The position numbers were made by a program, and so were the translations under genes. Positions 58,507-64,000 of a DNA stretch of 64,000 bases are shown here, one piece after another. The stretch covers positions 1 to 64,000 of the forward strand of contig DAOSZN010000003.1 in assembly GCA_035593725.1 (NCBI GenBank), given 5' to 3'. The notes under the pieces were generated by a model. It did not search any database and had not been told where the DNA came from. It worked only from the letters and a program-made list of their open reading frames with translations. This DNA is from UBA4971 sp029551185 (GTDB lineage: Bacteria; Bacillota; SHA-98; UBA4971). Numbering within the stretch: position 1 is the stretch's first letter; each line of letters begins with the position of its first letter.

Positions 58507-59754
58507 TTACATTAATTCCGGATAAAGCGGGAAACGCTTAGTTAAGTTCTCTACCTTGTATTTAGCGTTCCTAAGCACGGTTTCATCATCAGGGTTATCT
58601 AAGACATCTGCAATAATCCCTGCTATTTCCTGCATTTCGGCATCTTTCATACCTCGTGTTGTCACCGCCGGAGTCCCGATTCGGAGCCCACTGGTGATAA
58701 AAGGCTTCTCAGGATCAAAGGGGATTGTATTCTTGTTCACAGTAATTGAGCAGCTATCAAGGAGCCTTTCAGCTTGGAGCCCGGTCAATCCATGCTCTCT
58801 AACGCTCACCAGCATCAAGTGATTGTCAGTGCCGCCGGAGATGACTCTAAAACCACGATCCATAAGCGCCTTGGCAAAGACTTTCGCATTCCTTACTACC
58901 TGTGTCTGGTAAGTCTTGAACTCAGGCGAAGCAGCTTCTTTAAGAGCGACAGCCTTGCCGGCTATTACATGCATCAGGGGGCCTCCTTGAGTTCCCGGGA
59001 ATACAGCTTGGTCTATTCTCTTTGCGAACGCTTCCTGACACAGGATTAACCCGCCTCGCGGGCCTCGAAGCGTCTTATGTGTTGTCGTGGTAACAAATTC
59101 AGCGTAAGGAACAGGGCTCGGGTGAAGGCCTGTTGCCACAAGCCCTGCAATATGGGCCATATCCACCATCACAAGGGCATCTACCTCGTCAGCAATTCGG
59201 CGTATTCTCGGAAAATCAATAATCCGAGGATACGCGCTGGCGCCTGCCACAATCATCTTCGGCTTATGTTTCTTCGCAAGATCGAAGAGGGCATCATAGT
59301 CAATAGTTTCCGTCTCTTTGGTGACTCCGTAAGGAATAAAATTGAAGTACTTTCCTGAGAGGTTTATTGGGTGGCCATGGGTGAGATGTCCGCCATGGGA
59401 AAGATCCATCCCGAGAACAGTGTCACCAGGTGAAAGCATGGCGAAGTAGACAGCTGTATTGGCCTGTGCTCCTGAGTGAGGCTGCACGTTAGCATGATCT
59501 GCGCCAAATAAGGCTTTTGCTCTCTCTATTGCAAGACTCTCAATAACATCGACATACTCACATCCACCATAATAGCGCTTACCAGGATAGCCTTCTGCAT
59601 ACTTATTAGTCGCAGTAGATCCCTGGGCTTCCATAACCGCCCTGCTTGTGAAGTTCTCAGAGGCTATCAACTCAATATTACATCTCTGACGTTCTGTTTC
59701 TGCCTGCAACGCATCAGCAACTTCCGGGTCAATGGCTCTGACAATATTGTACAC
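58507..59754 (-). CDS. glyA: Serine hydroxymethyltransferase
   Basis: 415-residue PLP enzyme that transfers the serine hydroxymethyl group to tetrahydrofolate, giving glycine and 5,10-methylene-THF. Conserved features are ELIASENFTSRAVMEAQGS, YYGGCEYVD and the PLP lysine in VTTTTHKTLRGPRGG. Length is normal. It reads convergently with the HD gene (31-base gap) and follows pdxS, whose product supplies its cofactor, by 57 bases. Confidence 0.97.
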   Translation of the reverse strand: MYNIVRAIDPEVADALQAETERQRCNIELIASENFTSRAVMEAQGSTATNKYAEGYPGKRYYGGCEYVDVIESLAIERAKALFGADHANVQPHSGAQANTAVYFAMLSPGDTVLGMDLSHGGHLTHGHPINLSGKYFNFIPYGVTKETETIDYDALFDLAKKHKPKMIVAGASAYPRIIDFPRIRRIADEVDALVMVDMAHIAGLVATGLHPSPVPYAEFVTTTTHKTLRGPRGGLILCQEAFAKRIDQAVFPGTQGGPLMHVIAGKAVALKEAASPEFKTYQTQVVRNAKVFAKALMDRGFRVISGGTDNHLMLVSVREHGLTGLQAERLLDSCSITVNKNTIPFDPEKPFITSGLRIGTPAVTTRGMKDAEMQEIAGIIADVLDNPDDETVLRNAKYKVENLTKRFPLYPELM

Positions 59755-59811
59755 CGACTATGCCCTCCCCCTTAGAATTTGTGATCCAAGGGCTTACCCA
59801 CGAGTGTACCA

Positions 59812-60696
59812 CTACCAGCCCCTGGTTTGCAGTTTCTCCTCGTCTTTAAGGGTTGCTGCCGCCATTCCTTCCATGGGTTTCCCAAGCCCTTTCGACACCT
59901 TCAAAAGGATGTCAGGGTTGTCAAAATTAGCGGTAGCTTCAACAATTGCCCTGGCTCTTGCAGGTGGATCATCAGACTTGAATATCCCTGATCCGACAAA
60001 TACTCCTTCAGCGCCCAGCTGCATCATAAGGGCTGCGTCCGCCGGAGTGGCGACCCCGCCGGCTGCGAAATTAACCACAGGAAGCCTACCTTCTTTAGCC
60101 ACCCATACAATTAGCTCATATGGAGCCTTCATATCCCTGGCAATTGCCATAAGCTCATCGTCACGCATCCCATGAAGTCTACGAATCTCACTCTGAACAC
60201 GTCTCATATGTCGGACAGCTTCAACTACATCCCCTGTCCCTGCCTCACCCTTTGTGCGCATCATAGACGCCCCTTCCGCAATACGGCGAAGCGCTTCTCC
60301 GAGGTTACGGCATCCACAAACAAAAGGGACTTTAAATTGGTGTTTATCTATATGATGCTCTTCATCGGCAGGGGTCAAGACTTCGCTTTCATCTATAAAG
60401 TCCACTCCGAGGGCTTCCAGTATTTGAGCTTCAACAAAGTGACCGATACGGCACTTAGCCATGACAGGGATCTCCACAGCTTCCATAATGGAGTGAATTA
60501 TGTCCGGATTGGACATTCTCGCAATCCCACCATGAGCCCTTATGTCCGCAGGCACTCTCTCCAGCGCCATTACTGCGACGGCTCCTGCGTCTTCAGCTAT
60601 TTTCGCCTGTTCAGGAGTGGTGACATCCATAATCACGCCGCCTCTGAACTTCTCTGCGACAGCCATTTTTGCTTCAATCACTGATTTGTTCCCCAT
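59812..60696 (-). CDS. pdxS: Pyridoxal 5'-phosphate synthase lyase subunit PdxS
   Basis: 294-residue TIM-barrel synthase making PLP from ribose-5-phosphate, glyceraldehyde-3-phosphate and ammonia. Signatures are GVIMDVTTPEQAKIAEDAGA, MAKCRIGHFVEAQILEALGV and VNFAAGGVATPADAALMMQL. The glutaminase partner pdxT, usually the next gene, is not here: glyA follows instead. PdxS can use free ammonia, or pdxT lies elsewhere. Confidence 0.97.
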   Translation of the reverse strand: MGNKSVIEAKMAVAEKFRGGVIMDVTTPEQAKIAEDAGAVAVMALERVPADIRAHGGIARMSNPDIIHSIMEAVEIPVMAKCRIGHFVEAQILEALGVDFIDESEVLTPADEEHHIDKHQFKVPFVCGCRNLGEALRRIAEGASMMRTKGEAGTGDVVEAVRHMRRVQSEIRRLHGMRDDELMAIARDMKAPYELIVWVAKEGRLPVVNFAAGGVATPADAALMMQLGAEGVFVGSGIFKSDDPPARARAIVEATANFDNPDILLKVSKGLGKPMEGMAAATLKDEEKLQTRGW

Positions 60697-60853
60697 CTTT
60701 GCGGTCCCTCCATTGGAATTTAACTTCCCCTTGTCATTTTACTACAGTGAGAGTGTTAGAACAAGGTTATAATTGTAGTTATATTGTAGTTCCGGTTCAA
60801 ATCAGGCTTAGTTTAGACTTAAAATCCTAGATCATACAAACCCTCTTCACCTG

Positions 60854-62011
60854 TTAAAGACTGCTTATCGCTGTGTCTAATCTCCTTAGAGCCTTCTCTA
60901 AGGTGGAACGGGGACAACCGATGTTCATTCTGACAAAGCCTTCTCCCCCGCTCCCAAAGGAATAACCCTGGTTAACCCAAAGCCCGGCCTTCTCCAGCAT
61001 AAACCCTTCTAAACTGTCATTATCCATTCCGAGTTCTCTGCAATCCAACCAAGCCAAGTATGTACCCTCCGGTTCCGCTGTCTTAATCTGCGGAAGCCTG
61101 GCATTTATGTACCCTATCAGGAAATCCCGGTTGCCTCTTAGATAGTCCAAGAGCGCATCCAGCCACTCATCTCCATAAGTATATGCAGCTTCAGCTGCTA
61201 TGCCTCCGAAAATCGTCGCCCGCTTCGGGAGGATTGTGTTGGCATACTCCCGGCGTATCCTAGCATTGGGTATTACCAGATACGCTGTGTTCAACCCTGC
61301 CAGATTAAACGTCTTACTGGGAGCAATAGATGTAATGGTATTTTCAGCGAATTCATCACAAATTGAAGCTAAGGGAATATGCTTGTACCCCTTGTATATA
61401 ATGTCACAATGGATTTCGTCTGAAATTACGACGACCTCATTCTCCAGGCAAATATTGCCAAGCCTGGTCAGCTCTTCCTGAGTCCAAACCCTGCCTACAG
61501 GGTTATGAGGATTACAGAGAATCAATGCCTTCGTCCTTGGATCCCTTGCCTTTTCTTCAAGATCAAGAAAATCCATTGTATAACGCTTGTTTTCATATTT
61601 AAGCTGATTATTCATCACATGACAACCACTGTCCCTGATAGCTCTGAAAAACGGGGCATAAACCGGGGATTGAAGGATAACCTTGTCTCCCGGACGGGTA
61701 AGGACTTGAAGAATCTCACGTATTCCCGGCATAACACCGGGAGTAAACACTATCCATTCCCGCTCCGTTGTCCAGTTATGTCTACGGCTGACCCAATCTA
61801 TCACTGCTTTATAAAGGCTGTCCGATTCAGCTGTGTAACCATAGACACCGTGTCGAGCCCTTTTTTCTATCGCGTCCCGTACCTCGCGAGGGGACTCGAA
61901 ATCCATATCCGCAACCCACATGGGAATTACATCGTTATCCCGCAAATCCCATTTGACAGAGCCTGTACCGCGCCGTTCAACTCTCTTGTCAAAGTCAAAG
62001 TAAGATTTCAT
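60854..62011 (-). CDS. patB: PatB/MalY-type PLP-dependent C-S lyase (cystathionine beta-lyase-like)
   Basis: 385-residue fold-type I aminotransferase of the MalY/PatB group. It starts SYFDFDKRVERRGTGSVKWD, then VIPMWVADMDFESPREV, LCNPHNPVGRVWTQEEL and the PLP lysine in SIAPSKTFNLAGLNTAYLVI. It cleaves cystathionine or cysteine to pyruvate, ammonia and a thiol, and some members also act as aminotransferases. The ATG at 62011 has GGAGG eight bases upstream; a frame start 15 bases earlier is discarded. Confidence 0.9.
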   Translation of the reverse strand: MKSYFDFDKRVERRGTGSVKWDLRDNDVIPMWVADMDFESPREVRDAIEKRARHGVYGYTAESDSLYKAVIDWVSRRHNWTTEREWIVFTPGVMPGIREILQVLTRPGDKVILQSPVYAPFFRAIRDSGCHVMNNQLKYENKRYTMDFLDLEEKARDPRTKALILCNPHNPVGRVWTQEELTRLGNICLENEVVVISDEIHCDIIYKGYKHIPLASICDEFAENTITSIAPSKTFNLAGLNTAYLVIPNARIRREYANTILPKRATIFGGIAAEAAYTYGDEWLDALLDYLRGNRDFLIGYINARLPQIKTAEPEGTYLAWLDCRELGMDNDSLEGFMLEKAGLWVNQGYSFGSGGEGFVRMNIGCPRSTLEKALRRLDTAISSL

Positions 62012-62244
62012 CAGTGGAACCTCCATAGTATATGTATCTACGCTCTTATGTGAAACACTAATTCTAATCTATACCCTGACAATACGATTAGCAAGTAGCA
62101 AGAGCATGCTGCCTCAGTCTTATTCCAAAGCAATATCGGACACAAATCAAGAGAAAGTCACGGTATGTCTTGAATGTATGTTATCTTTTGGATAAACTGA
62201 AACTGTAGCAGTGCTTTCTGAGGATACAGAAGTTATACAAATCT

Positions 62245-62250
62245 TATAAT
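62245..62250 (+). promoter_or_regulatory. Candidate -10 box before the SDH-type protease gene
   Basis: Consensus TATAAT 23 bases before the start codon, in an AT-rich region. No good -35 box is placed 16-18 bases upstream. Confidence 0.3.
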
Positions 62251-62272
62251 TAATTTTGGGAGGGTTACCGAA

Positions 62273-63130
62273 ATGCCTAGCTCATTATTTAGCATTTTGT
62301 GGATGATCATAATAGTATCAAGCCTCCTCTCCCCCCTGTTTGACAGAAGAAAAACAGATCTCGCTCGGGTGAAGCTTCTCAATTCTCTGTCGCGCAAGAG
62401 AGGCTCGCGGGTGATTTCAATGATCCATCGGATGGAGGCCGTTAGTTTCCTGGGGATCCCTATCTCCCGTCATATTGATATTGAAGACTCAGAGCAAGTC
62501 CTAAGAGCGATAAGACACACACCGAAAGATGTACCGATTGATATCATACTCCATACACCCGGAGGCTTGGTGCTGGCTGCAGAGCAGATTGCAAGGGCTA
62601 TAGCAAGCCATGAAGCAAAAGTTACAGTGTTTGTACCCCACTTCGCAATGTCAGGCGGTACGCTCCTGGCACTTGCAGCAGACGAGATCATTATGGATGA
62701 ACATGCAGTTTTAGGTCCCGTAGACCCTCAGCTTGGCAATTATCCTGCAGTATCCATTTTGAAAGCTATTGAGCAGAAGGATAAGAATTCGCTGGATGAC
62801 AGCACACTGATACTTGGCGATATGGCAGCGAAAGCCATGGTTCAAGTATACGAAAGCGTCCATAACTTGCTTCTCTCGAAATTCCCTGAGGATAAAGCCG
62901 AAGAGATTGCAAGAACCTTGACGGAAGGTCGTTGGACTCACGATTATCCGATTACATGCCAAATGCTTCAGGATATGGGACTCGCTGTCTGCAACGAGAT
63001 GCCGGCCGAGGTGTATCGACTTATGGAGCTTTACCCGCAACCTGCTCAGCGCAGGCCTTCTGTCCAATATGTCCCTGTGCCTTTTGAGAGAAAATCCCCG
63101 ACATCTCCGTCTCGCGGAAAAGAGGGATAA
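62273..63130 (+). CDS. SDH-type membrane-anchored serine protease (ClpP/SppA fold)
   Basis: 285 residues with one N-terminal membrane helix (LFSILWMIIIVSSLLSPLF), then a ClpP/crotonase-fold domain of the serine dehydrogenase proteinase (SDH_sah) family. The probable nucleophile is Ser in HFAMSGGTLLALAAD. The oxyanion-type loop HTPGGLVLAAEQIARAI and AVLGPVDPQLG are also visible. It resembles signal-peptide-peptidase-like proteases and probably degrades membrane peptides. GGGAGG precedes the ATG. Confidence 0.88.
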   Translation: MPSSLFSILWMIIIVSSLLSPLFDRRKTDLARVKLLNSLSRKRGSRVISMIHRMEAVSFLGIPISRHIDIEDSEQVLRAIRHTPKDVPIDIILHTPGGLVLAAEQIARAIASHEAKVTVFVPHFAMSGGTLLALAADEIIMDEHAVLGPVDPQLGNYPAVSILKAIEQKDKNSLDDSTLILGDMAAKAMVQVYESVHNLLLSKFPEDKAEEIARTLTEGRWTHDYPITCQMLQDMGLAVCNEMPAEVYRLMELYPQPAQRRPSVQYVPVPFERKSPTSPSRGKEG

Positions 63131-63196
63131 CACAAAACATACGAGACAGTTTAGGGGACACAAAAAAGCTCCTTTTTGACACAAAGCAAAAATAAA

Positions 63197-63272
63197 TGGT
63201 GGAGACGAGGAGATTCGAACTCCCGACCTCGTGAGTGCGATTCACGCGCTCTCCCAACTGAGCTACGTCCCC
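63197..63272 (-). tRNA. tRNA-Ala(CGC)
   Basis: 76 nt including encoded CCA. Acceptor GGGGACG/CGTCTCC with one G-U pair and discriminator A. Anticodon loop ATCGCAC gives CGC (codon GCG). The loop begins with A rather than the usual pyrimidine at position 32. Confidence 0.9.
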
Positions 63273-63332
63273 ACCTTAAGATTATCTTGCATTGTCCATC
63301 GCTCAGATACTAGCATATCCCGCTGCTCGAAG

Positions 63333-64000
63333 TCAAGAGCGGCGAATGGGGCGCATCGTTGGGAACAGAATTACATCTCTTATTGAGTCTTGGTTAGTAA
63401 TGAGCATCACTAACCTGTCAATACCTATACCCATACCTCCTGTGGGAGGCATACCGTGTTCAAGAGCAAGCAAGAAATCCTCATCCATCATATGGGCTTC
63501 TTCGTCGCCCTTGTCGCGGAGCGCGACTTGCGCCTCAAACCGTTTTCGCTGGTCAATCGGGTCATTTAACTCACTGAAGGCATTAGCCATTTCACGACCG
63601 CCGATAATCAACTCAAACCTATATGTATACCGAGGATCGTCCTTTCTCCTTCTGGCCAGTGGCGATACCTCTATAGGATAGTCTGTGATAAAGGTGGGGC
63701 GTATCAGTTCCGGTTCAACCAGCTGGTCATAAATCTCGGCCAAGACAGCCCCACGCGAACTGTCCTCTCCTATTTCAACCCCGAGAGAGTCTGCAGCCTT
63801 CTTGGCATCGCTATCGGTTTCAATCTTCGTAAAGTCTACACCTGTATGTTCAAGCACTGCGTCAACCATAGTCAGCCTGGGCCATGGCGGCGTAAGATCC
63901 ACCTCTTGGTCCCCACACATTACGATCGGAGTCCCCAGCACCTTAGTTGCCACATAGTGAATGAGATTCTCGGCAAGATTCATCATATCCTGATAATCAG
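63333..64000 (-). CDS. lysS: Lysyl-tRNA synthetase (3' part, runs off the right edge)
   Basis: The C-terminal 222 or so residues of a class II LysRS; the gene continues beyond the window. Visible: DYQDMMNLAENLIHYVA, the DDPRYTYRFELIIGGREMANAFSEL stretch split across motif 2-3 space, and motif 3 GMPPTGGMGIGIDRLVMLIT. The end VILFPTMRPIRRS is typical. No frameshift is seen in this part. Confidence 0.96.
   Translation of the reverse strand, partial: DYQDMMNLAENLIHYVATKVLGTPIVMCGDQEVDLTPPWPRLTMVDAVLEHTGVDFTKIETDSDAKKAADSLGVEIGEDSSRGAVLAEIYDQLVEPELIRPTFITDYPIEVSPLARRRKDDPRYTYRFELIIGGREMANAFSELNDPIDQRKRFEAQVALRDKGDEEAHMMDEDFLLALEHGMPPTGGMGIGIDRLVMLITNQDSIRDVILFPTMRPIRRS

Overview
The window looks like an origin-proximal stretch of an anaerobic, endospore-forming Bacillota (Firmicutes) chromosome. 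The minus-strand series tRNA-Ser, tadA, large SRP RNA, dnaX, ebfC/yaaK, recR, yaaL, bofA, rRNA leader follows the order known from Bacillus subtilis. pdxS and serS, which lie near this block in B. subtilis, are also here. The sporulation gene bofA, a T-box on serS, an FMN riboswitch on ribU, the large (about 270 nt) SRP RNA, a four-subunit pyruvate:ferredoxin oxidoreductase and 2-hydroxyacyl-CoA dehydratase-type proteins all fit an anaerobic Firmicute. Two TolC-family proteins with a MacA/MacB-type exporter raise the possibility of a double-membrane envelope. I cannot name the species.

Layout. 0-6 kb: promoter and leader of an rRNA operon running off the left edge, then bofA, yaaL, recR, ebfC, dnaX, SRP RNA, two tRNA-Ser, tadA and tRNA-Arg(CCU). 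6-14 kb: a sugar-acid operon (uxaE, gnd, a LarA-like nickel-pincer epimerase, an FGGY kinase, a UxuB-type SDR and an RpiR regulator). 14-20 kb: an FN3 lipoprotein, an ECF S component, a DUF3842 protein, azlCD, tRNA-Arg(ACG) and a CofE-like ligase. 20-26 kb: csoR-copA copper efflux, then a two-subunit 2-hydroxyacyl-CoA dehydratase-like enzyme with its ATP-dependent activator. 26-31 kb: a ribose-type ABC transporter with a DUF3798 binding protein. 31-36 kb: ribU with its FMN riboswitch, a DapF-fold racemase next to histidine ammonia-lyase, and a LysM protein. 36-39 kb: a two-repeat CRISPR-like remnant overlapping an IscU-type gene, an MBL-fold hydrolase and an RRM protein. 39-50 kb: an SbcD/SbcC-like pair, then two TolC-like proteins with MacA, MacB ATPase and permease. 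50-52 kb: tRNA genes among decayed mobile DNA and truncated transporter genes. 52-64 kb: serS with T-box, porBADC, a CBS-PAS-HD protein, glyA, pdxS, a PatB-type C-S lyase, an SDH-type membrane serine protease, tRNA-Ala and the 3' part of lysS.

How the genes fit together. The most interesting unit is the 6-14 kb operon. Read as a pathway, tagaturonate goes to fructuronate (UxaE), then mannonate (SDR), then gluconate (LarA-like 2-epimerase), then 6-phosphogluconate (FGGY kinase), then ribulose-5-phosphate (Gnd). That would send hexuronates into the pentose phosphate pathway with no mannonate dehydratase or KDG kinase/aldolase, neither of which is in the cluster. All nickel-pincer ligand positions of LarA are kept. 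The pathway is an inference from gene content, not a demonstrated one.
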